Positions 23,241 through 32,698 are shown, numbered from the stretch's first letter. The stretch: DNA of 64,000 nt from Verticiella sediminum (GCF_007558815.1 NZ_VLTJ01000042.1:408535-472534); one strand, 5' to 3'. The notes: generated by a model not told the origin, from the letters alone. Translations and numbers: made by a program.

Positions 23241-24047
23241 CTACAGGTAATCGAGGAGTTCGGCGTACAGGCGCTTGTACGCGAACACGGCCGCGAGCGC
23301 GATCACCGCGGCGATGCCGGCCGTGTAATACAGCGAATCGAGGGTGGGATAGGTGCCGGTCAGGAAGATCTGCTGCAGGTTGGTGATCGGCCGCACGATC
23401 GGGTTCCAATACACCAGCTCGCGCATCCAGTCCGAAAGAATCGTGATCGGGTACACGATGGGCGTGGCCCAGAAGAGCATCTGCAGCCCGATGTCCAGCG
23501 TCTGGCCGACGTCGCGAGCAAAAACGTGCAGCACGCCGGCGAGCAGGCCCACGGCCAGGCCCAGCAGCACCAGCGCCACCAGGCTGGGAATCGCCCACAG
23601 CACCACCCATCCCGGCCAGGCGTCGACCAGCAGCAGGAACACGAAGAAGAGCGCGGTGAGCACCAGGAAGTTGAAGCCTGCCACCACCACCACGGGCACG
23701 AGCAGCACCAGCTTGGGGAACTGCACTTTCTTGATGAGGTTGGCGTGCTCGAGGAACACCCCCTTGGTCCGGGTGGTGACTTCGACGAACAGCGACCAGG
23801 TGATGAGGCCGGCGCAGATGAACTGGCTGTAGGCGAACGGCGAGGTTTGCGCCCCGGGCAGGCGGGCGTGCATGACCTGAGAAAACACCAGGGTGTATAT
23901 CAGGATCATGGACAGCGGCTGCAGGATCAGCCAGAGCGGGCCCAGGACCGAGCCCGTATAGCGCGCGCGCAGGTCGCGCTCGGAAATGGCCCTGATCATG
24001 CCGCGGAACTTCCAGGTCCCGACCAGCATCGTGTGCAAGCTTCTCAT
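23241..24047 (-). CDS. wzm: Polysaccharide ABC exporter permease (Wzm-like)
   Basis: The 268-residue integral membrane protein is of the ABC-2 type found in O-antigen and capsule exporters. An amphipathic N-terminus with 'RDLRARYTGSVLGPLWLILQPLSMILIYTLVFS' (the conserved entry to helix 1) is followed by about six membrane helices, among them 'LVLLVPVVVVAGFNFLVL', 'VALVLLGLAVGLLAGVLHVF' and a C-terminal 'AGIAAVIALAAVFAYKRLYAEL', and the conserved 'WATPIVYPITIL' motif. It is the first gene of a two-gene minus-strand operon with wzt. Together they would move an undecaprenyl-linked glycan from cytoplasm to periplasm. Assignment as ABC-2 polysaccharide permease is firm. Confidence 0.93.
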   Translation of the reverse strand: MRSLHTMLVGTWKFRGMIRAISERDLRARYTGSVLGPLWLILQPLSMILIYTLVFSQVMHARLPGAQTSPFAYSQFICAGLITWSLFVEVTTRTKGVFLEHANLIKKVQFPKLVLLVPVVVVAGFNFLVLTALFFVFLLLVDAWPGWVVLWAIPSLVALVLLGLAVGLLAGVLHVFARDVGQTLDIGLQMLFWATPIVYPITILSDWMRELVYWNPIVRPITNLQQIFLTGTYPTLDSLYYTAGIAAVIALAAVFAYKRLYAELLDYL

Positions 24048-24304
24048 GGTGGCGGCGATTGTACCGGAGAGGCCTGCGCGCAGCGGCCACCACCGCGTAT
24101 CAGGATGCGTCGCGAAACGGCCGGGTACACCGTCTGCTGCGCGCGCCGACTAAGGTCGATCCCGATTGCGCGCGCCCCACGGTCGCGCTACAACCGACAC
24201 GACACACGAGAAACGATGCACCGCGCCCGCGCGTGCTCCGGCAGCTTCCACAAGAGGCCCGTCCGGGGTCTCGCACGGGCTTCCGCCATCCTCACGGAGA
24301 CATC

Positions 24305-27300
24305 ATGAACGCACCCCTTACGGCGGGGCAGCAAGCCGCGCTGCAAAACGTCACACTGGACGACAAGTACACGCTGGAACACGGCCGGGCCTGGATGAGC
24401 GGCATCCACGCGCTGGTGCGCCTGCCCATGCTGCAGCGCGAGCGCGACCTGGCCGCCGGGCTCAACACCGCCGGTTTCGTATCCGGCTATCGCGGCTCGC
24501 CGCTGGGCGGGCTGGACCAGAATCTCTGGAAGGCCAAGGCCCATCTGGCCGAACACCACATCCGCTTCACGCCGGGCCTGAACGAGGAGCTGGCCGCCAC
24601 CGCCGTCTGGGGCACGCAGCAGGTCAACCTCTACCCGGGCGCCAAGTACGACGGCGTGTACAGCATGTGGTACGGCAAGGGCCCGGGCGTGGACCGCTGC
24701 GGCGACGTCTTCAAGCACGCCAACGCCGCCGGCACATCGCCCCACGGCGGCGTGCTGGTGCTGGCGGGCGACGACCACCCCGCCAAGTCCTCCACCCTGC
24801 CCCACCAGAGCGACCACATCCTGAAGGCGGCCATGCTGCCCGTGCTCTTTCCGGCCAGCGTGCAGGAGTACCTGGACTACGGCCTGCACGGCTGGGCCAT
24901 GAGCCGCTATGCCGGCGTCTGGGTCGGCATGAAATGCCTGACCGACATCGTCGAGGCCTCGGCCTCCGTCGAGATCGACCCCGACCGCGCGCGCATCGTG
25001 CTGCCCGAGGATTTCACCATGCCCGAGGGCGGCCTGAACATCCGCTGGCCCGACACGCCGCTGCAGCAGGAAGCCCGGCTGCTCGACTACAAGCTGTACG
25101 CCGCGCTGGCCTACGCGCGCGCCAACCGGTTGAACCGCACCGTCTTCGATGCACCCGACGCGCGCTTCGGCATCGCCGCCTCGGGCAAGGCCTATCTCGA
25201 CACCCGGCAGGCGCTGGAGGATCTCGGCCTGGACGAGCTTTCCTGCCGGCGCGTCGGCCTGCGCCTGTACAAGGTCGGCATGGTCTGGCCGCTGGAGGCG
25301 CAGGGCATCCGCCAGTTCGCCGACGGCCTGGACGAGATCCTGGTGGTCGAGGAAAAGCGCCAGGTCATCGAATACCAGATCAAGGAAGAACTCTTCAGCT
25401 GGATCGGCAGCGGCAAGAAGATCCCGCGCGTGATCGGCAAGTTCGACGAGAAGGACGGCGGCGAATGGGCCGTGCCCCAGGGCAACTGGATCCTGCCGGC
25501 GCACTACGAGCTCGACCCCGCCCTGGTCGCCAAGGCCATCGGCGCGCGCCTCTTGCGCTACGCCCTGCCCGACGACGTGCGCGCCGGCATCCAGGCGCGC
25601 CTGGCCGTGATCGAGGCCAAGGAGCGCGAGCTTGCGCGCCCGCGCGTGGTCACCGAGCGCAAGCCCTGGTTCTGTTCGGGCTGCCCGCACAACACCTCCA
25701 CCCGGGTACCCGAGGGCTCGCGAGCGGTGGCCGGCATCGGCTGCCACTACATGGTCACGTGGATGGACCGCAGCACGTCCACCTTCACCCAGATGGGCGG
25801 CGAAGGCGTGCCCTGGATCGGCCAGGCCCCGTTCACCGAGGAGGGCCACATCTTCGCCAACCTGGGCGACGGCACCTATCTGCACTCGGGCTCCCTGGCG
25901 ATCCGCGCCGCGCTCACCGCGGGCGTGCCGATCACCTACAAGATCCTCTTCAACGACGCCGTGGCCATGACCGGCGGCCAACCCCTGGACGGCGCCCTGA
26001 CGGTGCCCGTCATCACCCGCCAGGTCGCCGCCGAGGGCGTGCAGCGCATCGTCATCGTCACCGACGAGCCCGCGAAGTACCGCAACGCGAAGGATCTCGC
26101 CGCCGGCGTCACGGTGCACCATCGCGACGAACTCGACGCCGTGCAGCGCGAACTGCGCGAGTACCACGGCGTCTCGGTGCTGATCTACGACCAGACCTGC
26201 GCCACGGAGAAGCGGCGCCGCCGCAAGCGCAACGCCTATCCCGACCCGGCGCGCCGCGTCGTCATCAACGAGCGCGTGTGCGAAGGCTGCGGCGATTGCT
26301 CCGACAAATCCAACTGCCTGTCGGTCGAGCCGCTGGAGACCGAACTCGGACGCAAGCGCGAGATCAACCAGTCCAGCTGCAACAAGGACTACTCCTGTCT
26401 GAACGGCTTCTGCCCGAGCTTCGTCACCGTGGAGGGCGGCAAGATGCGCAAGGCCGCCACCGGCACGCAGCAGAGCGAGGCGCCGAGCGGGCTGCCCGAG
26501 CCTGCGCTGCCGTCGCTGGCGCAGCCCTATGGCATCGTGGTCGCCGGCGTGGGCGGCACCGGCGTGGTCACGATCGGGCAGTTGATCGGCATGGCCGCCC
26601 ACCTCGAAGGCAAGGGCTGTTCGGTGCTCGACATGGCCGGCCTGGCGCAAAAGGGCGGCGCGGTGCATTCGCACGTCGTGCTGGCCGCCGCGCCCGAGCG
26701 CATCCACAGCACCCGCGTGGCCATGGGCGCAGCCGACCTCATCCTGGCCGGCGACCTCATCGTCGGCACCGGCCAGGAGACGCTGGCGCGCGCGCAGGCC
26801 GGCCGCACCCACGCCCTGGTCAACAGCGACGTGGCGCCCACCTCGGCGTTCATCCACGACCCCGACTGGACGCTGCCCGGCAGCAACCTGGAGCAAGACC
26901 TGGCGAACGCGGTGGGCGGCTCGCAGCGCGTCGCGCACCTGGACGCATCCCGTCTGGCGGCGGCCCTGCTGGGCGACGCCATCTACGCCAATCCGCTGAT
27001 GCTCGGCTACGCCGTGCAGCGCGGCTGGCTGCCTCTGGGCATCACCGCCCTGCGCCGTGCGATCGAACTGAACGCAACGGCGGTTGCCAACAACCTGGCC
27101 GCATTCGAATGGGGCCGAGCCCTGGCCCACGACCCGGCGCTGGCCGGCCAGCTACTGGCGCCGGCCAACGTGGTCGAGCTCAAGCGGGCGGACGAACAGG
27201 CCGTCGGCACCGCGGGCACGCGCGACGACGGCAACCTCGCGCACGTCGTCGAACGGCGCACGGCGTATCTCGCGCAGTACCAGAATGCGTCGTATGCCGA

Positions 27301-27886
27301 ACGCTACCGCGCCTTCGTCGAAGCCGCCGCCGCCCGCGAACACGAGCGCACAGGCGGCAGCGAGCTCGCGCTCGCCATCGCGCGCAACCTCTTCAAGCTC
27401 ATGGCGTACAAGGACGAGTACGAGGTGGCGCGGCTCTACACCGACGGCGAGTTCCTGCGCCGGGTCGAGCGGCAATTCGAAGGCGACTACCGGATCCACC
27501 TGCACCTGGCACCGCCGGCCTTCGCCAGGCGCGACGCCCAGGGCCATCTCGTCAAGCGGGCCTACGGCCCCTGGATGCTGAAGGCCTTCGGCCTGCTCGC
27601 GCCGCTGCGCTTTCTGCGCGGGACGATGTTCGATCCGTTCGGGCACACCGCGGAGCGCAAGGCCGAACGCGCGCTGATCGAGGAGTACCGGGGCACCATG
27701 GAGCACGTGCTCGAACGCCTGGAGCCGGCCAACCACGATACCGCGCTCGCCCTGGCCCGCCTGCCCGAGGACATCCGCGGCTATGGGCACATCAAGGAGG
27801 CCAACCTGGAACGTGCCCAGCAGCGCCGGGCGGAACTGCTCGGCGCCTTCGACATGCGAGTGATCCCGATCAACCGCGCCGCTTGA
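24305..27886 (+). CDS. Single-chain indolepyruvate ferredoxin oxidoreductase
   Basis: This 1193-residue enzyme oxidatively decarboxylates aryl- or branched-chain 2-oxoacids to acyl-CoA using thiamine diphosphate and iron-sulfur clusters. The N-terminal part carries the pyrimidine-binding half with 'GFVSGYRGSPLGGLDQNLW'. Around residue 456 comes 'CSGCPHNTSTRVPEGS', then the diphosphate-binding 'GGEGVPWIGQAPF' and 'NLGDGTYLHSG'. A ferredoxin-like insert near 659 has 'CEGCGDCSDKSNC' and 'SCNKDYSCLNGFCPSF'. The last third begins 'YGIVVAGVGGTGVVTIGQLIG' (about 740), the gamma-type domain. In archaea these parts are separate IorA and IorB chains; fused forms are usual in proteobacteria. The ATG at 24305 has a GGAG ribosome binding site. 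It stands alone between the wzm promoter region and a converging secretion operon. Confidence 0.93.
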   Translation: MNAPLTAGQQAALQNVTLDDKYTLEHGRAWMSGIHALVRLPMLQRERDLAAGLNTAGFVSGYRGSPLGGLDQNLWKAKAHLAEHHIRFTPGLNEELAATAVWGTQQVNLYPGAKYDGVYSMWYGKGPGVDRCGDVFKHANAAGTSPHGGVLVLAGDDHPAKSSTLPHQSDHILKAAMLPVLFPASVQEYLDYGLHGWAMSRYAGVWVGMKCLTDIVEASASVEIDPDRARIVLPEDFTMPEGGLNIRWPDTPLQQEARLLDYKLYAALAYARANRLNRTVFDAPDARFGIAASGKAYLDTRQALEDLGLDELSCRRVGLRLYKVGMVWPLEAQGIRQFADGLDEILVVEEKRQVIEYQIKEELFSWIGSGKKIPRVIGKFDEKDGGEWAVPQGNWILPAHYELDPALVAKAIGARLLRYALPDDVRAGIQARLAVIEAKERELARPRVVTERKPWFCSGCPHNTSTRVPEGSRAVAGIGCHYMVTWMDRSTSTFTQMGGEGVPWIGQAPFTEEGHIFANLGDGTYLHSGSLAIRAALTAGVPITYKILFNDAVAMTGGQPLDGALTVPVITRQVAAEGVQRIVIVTDEPAKYRNAKDLAAGVTVHHRDELDAVQRELREYHGVSVLIYDQTCATEKRRRRKRNAYPDPARRVVINERVCEGCGDCSDKSNCLSVEPLETELGRKREINQSSCNKDYSCLNGFCPSFVTVEGGKMRKAATGTQQSEAPSGLPEPALPSLAQPYGIVVAGVGGTGVVTIGQLIGMAAHLEGKGCSVLDMAGLAQKGGAVHSHVVLAAAPERIHSTRVAMGAADLILAGDLIVGTGQETLARAQAGRTHALVNSDVAPTSAFIHDPDWTLPGSNLEQDLANAVGGSQRVAHLDASRLAAALLGDAIYANPLMLGYAVQRGWLPLGITALRRAIELNATAVANNLAAFEWGRALAHDPALAGQLLAPANVVELKRADEQAVGTAGTRDDGNLAHVVERRTAYLAQYQNASYAERYRAFVEAAAAREHERTGGSELALAIARNLFKLMAYKDEYEVARLYTDGEFLRRVERQFEGDYRIHLHLAPPAFARRDAQGHLVKRAYGPWMLKAFGLLAPLRFLRGTMFDPFGHTAERKAERALIEEYRGTMEHVLERLEPANHDTALALARLPEDIRGYGHIKEANLERAQQRRAELLGAFDMRVIPINRAA

Positions 27887-27977
27887 ATGAAGCCCACCCC
27901 CTGCGCGCTGACGCGCGCCCCCTCAAGGGGGCGGCACTGGCGGACCGGCAAGGCCGGATCCGCTGTGCCCTGGATGG
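27887..27977 (+). repeat. Dispersed three-hairpin intergenic repeat, copy 1
   Basis: Begins directly after the stop codon at 27884-27886. It is about 80 percent identical by eye to the reverse complement of 35827-35914. Three small hairpins are kept in both copies with changed loops: GCGCG-CTGA-CGCGC, CCCCC-TCAA-GGGGG and CCGGC-AAG-GCCGG, followed by the shared CCGCTGTGCCC. It may serve as a terminator or 3'-end stabiliser. Confidence 0.75.
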
Positions 27978-28049
27978 CATCGCCGCAGATTCATACATTT
28001 GCGCGGAGCGCTGGGGGCGTTGTTCGCCGAGAGGGCAAGCGCCGGCGGC

Positions 28050-29498
28050 TCAGCGCCGGGTGTTGCCCTTACCGCTCGTACCCTTCGTACCGCCCGCGGC
28101 GGCCTGCGCCGTGTAGGCCGAATCCGGCCGCACCGAGCCCGGCGGCGCGAAATACTTGGCCACGGTCTCGAGGTCGTACACAGTGAGCACGCCGGCGTAG
28201 TAGCGCAGCCGCATGTAGGCGTTCAGGTAGTCGTAGCGCGCCTGGGCGAGATCGCCGCGCGCCTGGAACAAGCGCTCTTCGGCGTTCAGCACGTCCAGGT
28301 TCACCCGCATGCCGCCGGCCACGCTCTTGCGGGTGGCCTCGACCAGCAGCGTGGCCGACTCGACCGCGCTCTCCAACGCGCGGATCTTGGTCGCACCGCT
28401 CTCCACCAGCGCATACTGGCGGCGCAGCTCGACCTCGACGCCATTGCGCGTGGCGTCGAGCTCGGCCTGGGCGCGCTGGTAGTTGGCCACGGCCTGCGTC
28501 GTGCGCGCGTTGATCCCGCCGCCCGCGTACAGCGGGATGCGCACCTGCACCCCCACCATGCTTGTCCGGTTGCGCTGGTTGATCGTCGACACCGAATCGG
28601 CTTCGGAACGCTCGTGCGCGGCGATCAGGTCGAGCGTCGGGTAGTGGCCAGCGCGATTGCGCGAGACAGCCGCATCGGCGGCCTGCACGCCGTAGCGGCC
28701 GGCGATGATCTGCGCGTTGCTGGTGCGCGCGAGTTGCGCCCACTGCTCCACCCCGTCCAACTGCGCCGGCGACGGCGAGAACTTGGGCACCAGTTGATCC
28801 AGCTCGTCGACGCCGTTCAGGCGCCCGGGGCCGATCATGGCCATCAGTTCGCGCAGAGCCGAACCCAGCGCATCCTCGGCCTCAATCACCTGGGCGGCCG
28901 CGATGTCGTAGCGCGAGCGCGTCTCGATCATGTCGGTGCGCGTGCCCTCGCCCGAATTGAACATCCGGTCGTTGGACTTCATCTGCTCTTCGAGCGCGGT
29001 GTACTGGGCCTGGGCGATGCGCACCTGGTCGCGCGCCAGCAGCGTGTTCGCGTAGGTCTCGTACAGGCGCAGCATCAACTCCTGGTGCTTGCCGTCGAAC
29101 TCGGCCTCGGCCTGCTGCGACACGGCCTGACCCTGCCGCAGCCCGGCCCAGCCCTGGAAGTTGACGACGGGCTGGCGCACCTCGAGGCGGCCCACGTAGC
29201 TGGGGTAGTTCGAGTTGGACGCATGCTGGCTCTCGCCGGTGTTCGGGTTGTCCACCGTCTGGTCCAGCCAGTTGCGGTTGTAGCCGTAGGTGGCGCTGGC
29301 CTGCGGCAGCAGTTGCGAGCGCGCGATGCGCTCCTCCTGCAGCCCGGCCTCGCGCGCCTGCCAGGCCGCGCGATATTCGGGATCGTATTCGCGCGCGGCC
29401 ATGAACGCGTCCATCAACCCGAAGGCCTGCGCCGGGCCGGCCGCGAAAGCGAACGGCAGAGCGATGGCCAGGCCAAGAACTCGAACGCGAAATGCCAT
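28050..29498 (-). CDS. Type I secretion outer-membrane channel, TolC family
   Basis: TolC-type proteins form the trimeric outer-membrane and periplasmic tunnel of type I secretion systems. The 482 residues begin with a signal peptide (cleavage expected after 'GPAQA', about residue 25). Two long helical repeats follow, each with the family pattern: 'DPEYRAAWQAREAG', 'LLPQASATYGYNRNW', 'EVRQPVVNFQGWAGL', 'LRLYETYANTLLARDQV' in the first, and 'GHYPTLDLIAAHERS', 'VRIPLYAGGGINART', 'VAGGMRVNLDVLNAEERLFQARGDLAQARYDYL' segments in the second. A Gly/Thr/Lys-rich tail ends the chain. It is the last gene of the secretion operon, 2 bases after the membrane-fusion gene. It most resembles PrtF/AprF/CyaE proteins dedicated to one substrate. 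Confidence 0.93.
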   Translation of the reverse strand: MAFRVRVLGLAIALPFAFAAGPAQAFGLMDAFMAAREYDPEYRAAWQAREAGLQEERIARSQLLPQASATYGYNRNWLDQTVDNPNTGESQHASNSNYPSYVGRLEVRQPVVNFQGWAGLRQGQAVSQQAEAEFDGKHQELMLRLYETYANTLLARDQVRIAQAQYTALEEQMKSNDRMFNSGEGTRTDMIETRSRYDIAAAQVIEAEDALGSALRELMAMIGPGRLNGVDELDQLVPKFSPSPAQLDGVEQWAQLARTSNAQIIAGRYGVQAADAAVSRNRAGHYPTLDLIAAHERSEADSVSTINQRNRTSMVGVQVRIPLYAGGGINARTTQAVANYQRAQAELDATRNGVEVELRRQYALVESGATKIRALESAVESATLLVEATRKSVAGGMRVNLDVLNAEERLFQARGDLAQARYDYLNAYMRLRYYAGVLTVYDLETVAKYFAPPGSVRPDSAYTAQAAAGGTKGTSGKGNTRR

Positions 29499-29500
29499 GC

Positions 29501-30874
29501 CTACTCCTGGACCAGTGCGGTGCCCGCGCGGTCGATGATGGGACGCAAGAGGTAGTTCAGGAAGGAGCGCTCACCCGTCTTGATCAGGACTTCGACCGGC
29601 ATGCCGGGGCGCACATCGTGCGTGGTGAGCATGTCCTCGCCCTCGGGCGTGACCTGCGCCTCGATCCGGTAGTAGGCGTCGCCCGTCTTCTCTTCGGTGA
29701 GCCGGTCGGCCGAGACCACCGTGACCTCGCCCGGGATGTGCGGCGTGGTGCGCTGGTTGAAGGCCGTGAACATCATCTCCACCGGCAGGCCGGGATAGAC
29801 CTTGTCGATCAGGTGCACGGGCACCTTCACTTCGACCATCAGCGGCTCGTCGGCCGGCACGATGTCCATCATGTGGGTGCCGGCCGACACCACGCCGCCG
29901 TTGGTGAAGATCGACAAGCCGACCACCACGCCGCTGGCCGGTGCGCGCACCTCGGTGTGGCGCACGGCGAAATCGGCATACTCGATGCGGCTGCGCAGCG
30001 AGAGCACCTCGCGCTGGGTGTCGGTGAGCTCGGTGCGCACTTCGCGCTGGTATTCCTGGCGGCGCAGCAGCTTGCGCTGCTGCAGTTCGGCGATCTGGCG
30101 CTGCGCCTGCACGATGCTGGAGCTGGCCTCGGCGATGTCGCCGCTGAGCTGGCTCCAGTTACGCTCGAGCTCGAGCAGGCGGTTGCGCGGCACGTAGCCT
30201 TCCTTGGCCAGATCGCGCATCCCGCCCAGTTGCTCCCTGAGGAAGCCGGACTGCTCCTTGCGCGAGGACACCACCGACTGCAGGCCGGTGATCTGCGCCT
30301 TGAGCGCGGCGATGGCTTCATCGGCGGCGCTCAGCTCGCTTTCCAGGGCCAGCCGACGCGAATCGAAGAGCTGCTGCTGCAGGGCGATGGCCTGCTGCAC
30401 GCGCGCATCGGCCTGGTCCTTGAGCAGCGATTCGGGGAAGGTGATGGTCTCGGCGCCGTCGCGCTCGGCGACCAGGCGGCCCTCGACGGCCATCTGCGAG
30501 TAGTACTGGCTGCGCAGCGTCTCGGCCTCCGAGCGCGACTGCGTGACGTTCATGCGGATCAGCACGTCGCCGGCCTTGACCCGGCTGCCGTCGCGCACCA
30601 GGATCTCGTCGACCACGCCGCCCACCAGGTTCTGCACGGCCTGGCGGTTGCCCGAGACCATGACCATGCCCGGCGCGGGCACGCCGCGATCGAGCGGCGC
30701 GAACGCCGCCCACAGAAGAAAGCCGCACACGCCGAAGAGGATGATGAACCAGCCTGCCCTGCGGTACTTGCGGTCGTCGATGTTCGCGGTCGAGACGGGC
30801 GGATCCAGCACGTCCCTGCCGACCACCTCGATCTCGCCGCCTTTGTGCTTGGCCGGGGCCTTGTCGTTTGCCAT
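29501..30874 (-). CDS. Type I secretion membrane-fusion protein (HlyD/PrtE type)
   Basis: This 457-residue adaptor links the inner-membrane ABC transporter to the TolC-type channel. A cytoplasmic head of about 38 residues is followed by one membrane helix ('GWFIILFGVCGFLLWAAF', about 40-58). The periplasmic part has the first lipoyl half ('GMVMVSGNRQAVQNLVGGVVDEI'), a long coiled coil rich in Glu, Gln, Leu and Arg (about 140-300), the second lipoyl half ('VRAPASGVVVGLSIFTNGGVV') and a beta-barrel ending with 'RPGMPVEVLIKTGERSFLNYLLRPI', the C-terminal signature of the HlyD family. It lies between the ABC transporter (39-base gap) and the channel gene (2-base gap). Assignment is secure. Confidence 0.95.
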   Translation of the reverse strand: MANDKAPAKHKGGEIEVVGRDVLDPPVSTANIDDRKYRRAGWFIILFGVCGFLLWAAFAPLDRGVPAPGMVMVSGNRQAVQNLVGGVVDEILVRDGSRVKAGDVLIRMNVTQSRSEAETLRSQYYSQMAVEGRLVAERDGAETITFPESLLKDQADARVQQAIALQQQLFDSRRLALESELSAADEAIAALKAQITGLQSVVSSRKEQSGFLREQLGGMRDLAKEGYVPRNRLLELERNWSQLSGDIAEASSSIVQAQRQIAELQQRKLLRRQEYQREVRTELTDTQREVLSLRSRIEYADFAVRHTEVRAPASGVVVGLSIFTNGGVVSAGTHMMDIVPADEPLMVEVKVPVHLIDKVYPGLPVEMMFTAFNQRTTPHIPGEVTVVSADRLTEEKTGDAYYRIEAQVTPEGEDMLTTHDVRPGMPVEVLIKTGERSFLNYLLRPIIDRAGTALVQE

Positions 30875-30913
30875 ATCGCTGAAGAAGAGTGACTTGGGGA
30901 AAGGCCGGAGGGA

Positions 30914-32653
30914 TCAGGCCGGTTTCGGCCCGCCGATCGCGGCGGGGCCGCCGCCCTTGCGCTGCTGGTTGCCCTGGGCAATCGCGGCAAGCACCTGGGG
31001 GGTCGGGCCGAACATGTTGACCGTGCCGTCGCGCAGCAGCAGCAGCTTGGTGGTGGTGGCGATGATGCTGGTGCGGTGGGTGATGAGGATCACCGTCTGG
31101 CCTGATTCCTTCATGCGCCCGACGGCGTTGCGCAGCGCCTCCTCGCCCGTTTCGTCGAGGTTGGAGTTGGGCTCGTCGAGCACCACCAGGGCCGGCCGGC
31201 CGTACAAGGCCCGCGCGAGGGCGATGCGCTGGCGCTGGCCGCCCGAGAGGTTGGCCCCGCCCTCGCCGATCTGCGTGTCGTAGCCCTTGGCGAATTGAAG
31301 GATCATGTCATGCACGCCGGCCATGCGCGCAGCCTCGACCACGCGTTCCGGGTCCAGGTTGCCAAAACGCGAGATGTTCTCGCTGATGGAGCCGGCGAAG
31401 AGCTCGATGTCCTGCGGCAGGTAGCCCAGGTGCGGCCCGAGCTCGTCCTTGTTCCACTGGTAGACGTCGGCGCCGTCCAAGCGCACCTTGCCGCCGAACG
31501 ATGGCCAGATGCCGACCAGCAGGCGCGCCAGGGTGGACTTGCCCGAGCCGCTGGGCCCGATCAGGCCCAGCACGTCGCCGGGTTCCAGATTGAAGTTGAC
31601 ATTGCGCAGCACCGGCACGCGCACGCCCGGAGGGCCCGCGGTGACGCCTTCGATGCTGAGGGCGCCGGTGGGCGGCGGCAGTGACATGCTGCTACCGCGC
31701 GGCGCGTTGTTCTCCAGCAGCTTGACCAGACGGGCGTGGGAGCTGCGTACGCCGCTCCAAGTCTTCCGACCGTTGATGAGGCCTTCCACCGGCGCCAGAG
31801 CACGCCCCATCAGGATCGATCCCGCGATCATCATGCCGGGCGTCATCTGGCCCTCGATGACAAGGAACGCACCGAAGCCAAGCGCGCCCGACTGCAGCGA
31901 CAGACGCAGAAAACGTGTGACGGCGTTGATCTTGGCCGCCTTCTCGCTCGCTTCGCCCTGCAGCGCGAGGAACTTCTCGTGCATGCGGTACCAGCGCTGC
32001 TGCAGGTTGGGCAGCATGCCCATGGCCTCGATCACTTCGGCGTTGCGCAGGGTGTTGCCGGCGTAGGCCGATGCCGCCACCGCCATCGAGTTGGCCTCGG
32101 CCAGCGGCTTCTTGGTGATCGACTGGTTGATCACCGCGAGCACCACGAGCAACAGTGTACCCACCAGCGCGAACACGCCAAGCCAGACGTTGAACAGGAA
32201 AATGACGATGATATAGATCGGCGCCCACGGCGCGTCGAAAAACGCGAACAGCGTGTTGCCGGTGAAGAACTGCCGGATGTTAGTGAGGTCGTTCAGCGCC
32301 TGGCTGGCGTTGCCGTCGCCCGCCTTCAGGTTCTGCTCGAAGGCCGCGGTGTAGACCCGACGGTTGAGATGCAAATCCAGTTTGGCGCCGACGCGGATGA
32401 CCACCTGGCTGCGGATGTACTCCAGTGCCGCCAGCACCAGGTACGCCCCCAGCAGGATGAGCGTGAGCATCAGCAGGGTGTAAACATTTCGGCTGCTGAT
32501 CACCCGGTCGTAGAGCTGCAGCATGTACATGGCCGGCGACAGCATCAGCAGATTGATGATGGCGCTGAACACACCCACGCTGCGAAACGCCTGTTTGAAA
32601 CCCAGCAGCGCCTGCACGATCTCGTCGCGTGGCGCCTTCAACTTTCCAGCCAT
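30914..32653 (-). CDS. Type I secretion ABC transporter (PrtD/AprD type)
   Basis: The 579-residue half-transporter energises export of proteins with an uncleaved C-terminal signal. The N-terminal 300 residues carry about six membrane helices (for example 'FSAIINLLMLSPAMYMLQLYDRV', 'TLLMLTLILLGAYLVLAAL', 'IYIIVIFLFNVWLGVFALVGT'). The ATPase domain has Walker A 'GPSGSGKST' (about 363-371), 'YLPQDIELFAGSISENI', signature 'LSGGQRQRIALARAL' and Walker B 'ALVVLDEPNSNLDE'. The peptidase C39 or C39-like domain found in HlyB-type proteins is absent, so it is of the PrtD/AprD/RsaD type that handles proteases, lipases, S-layer and RTX proteins. It is the first gene of the operon; an AGGGTG ribosome binding site precedes the ATG. 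Upstream lie two CRP-like operators. Confidence 0.95.
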   Translation of the reverse strand: MAGKLKAPRDEIVQALLGFKQAFRSVGVFSAIINLLMLSPAMYMLQLYDRVISSRNVYTLLMLTLILLGAYLVLAALEYIRSQVVIRVGAKLDLHLNRRVYTAAFEQNLKAGDGNASQALNDLTNIRQFFTGNTLFAFFDAPWAPIYIIVIFLFNVWLGVFALVGTLLLVVLAVINQSITKKPLAEANSMAVAASAYAGNTLRNAEVIEAMGMLPNLQQRWYRMHEKFLALQGEASEKAAKINAVTRFLRLSLQSGALGFGAFLVIEGQMTPGMMIAGSILMGRALAPVEGLINGRKTWSGVRSSHARLVKLLENNAPRGSSMSLPPPTGALSIEGVTAGPPGVRVPVLRNVNFNLEPGDVLGLIGPSGSGKSTLARLLVGIWPSFGGKVRLDGADVYQWNKDELGPHLGYLPQDIELFAGSISENISRFGNLDPERVVEAARMAGVHDMILQFAKGYDTQIGEGGANLSGGQRQRIALARALYGRPALVVLDEPNSNLDETGEEALRNAVGRMKESGQTVILITHRTSIIATTTKLLLLRDGTVNMFGPTPQVLAAIAQGNQQRKGGGPAAIGGPKPA

Positions 32654-32698
32654 CGAATCACCCTGGACTGCGTCCCGGGCCAGCCCCGGGTCCGCGAG

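Noticed and set aside
8181..24047. Glycan locus as a recent horizontal acquisition
   Set aside because: The genes have the same GC-rich codon use as the flanking housekeeping genes, and no integrase, insertion sequence, tRNA or direct repeat borders the region.
24188..27130. Frame of about 980 codons antisense to the indolepyruvate oxidoreductase gene
   Set aside because: The plus-strand protein has all cofactor motifs; the antisense product has none.
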